Position numbers and translations under genes: made by a program. Positions 5,123 through 5,133 of a stretch of 5,133 bases of DNA are shown piece after piece. The notes below the pieces were generated by a model that was given only the letters and a program-made list of their open reading frames with translations, did no database searches and was not told the DNA's origin. The stretch is taken from positions 1 through 5,133 of the forward strand of contig DUUM01000001.1 in NCBI GenBank assembly GCA_012841565.1. The letters are read 5' to 3'. Source of the stretch: Candidatus Epulonipiscium sp. (lineage in GTDB: Bacteria; Bacillota_A; Clostridia; Lachnospirales; Cellulosilyticaceae). Numbering within the stretch: the first letter of the stretch is position 1; each line of letters begins with the position of its first letter.

Positions 5123-5133
5123 ATATATTTAAA

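Overview
The window is A+T-rich with strong AGGAGG-type ribosome sites, U-tailed hairpin terminators, a Clostridia-style chemoreceptor and a dense tRNA array. Together these suggest a low-GC Gram-positive bacterium, most likely an anaerobic member of the Clostridia. This assignment is inferred from style and gene content, not from a marker gene.

Left part (1-1029, + strand): the C-terminal end of a protein built of 26-residue tandem repeats runs in from outside the window. After about 200 bases of AT-rich spacer comes a complete CYTH-family triphosphatase-type enzyme (522-992) with a hairpin terminator at 998-1029.

Middle (1030-3800): a complete methyl-accepting chemotaxis protein (1465-3480, +) with its own terminator stands alone, with no other chemotaxis gene in view. 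It is flanked on both sides by minus-strand debris (1045-1318 and 3579-3770). Each piece encodes a decayed Ig-like or surface-protein segment sharing the motif NIDKVPP. The receptor therefore seems to sit in a graveyard of a repetitive surface-protein gene.

Right part (3764-5133, - strand): an array of nine tRNA genes, read leftwards as Ser(GCT), Thr(TGT), Pro(TGG), Asn(GTT), Phe(GAA), then a 335-base spacer, then Met(CAT), Arg(ACG), Gly(TCC), Leu(CAG). The array enters from beyond the right edge. Most neighbours are only 3-5 bases apart. None encodes CCA, several carry single stem mismatches, and a tRNA-like fragment lies between Gly and Leu. A candidate promoter lies before tRNA-Phe and a probable terminator at 3764-3795.

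The most interesting item is the 335-base spacer (4292-4626). It is much richer in G+C-containing complementary segments than other spacers here and may encode a structured non-coding RNA processed from the tRNA transcript. Large ornate RNAs such as GOLLD and ROOL are known next to tRNA arrays, but I cannot match this sequence to any family by eye. The rest of the window is ordinary in function.
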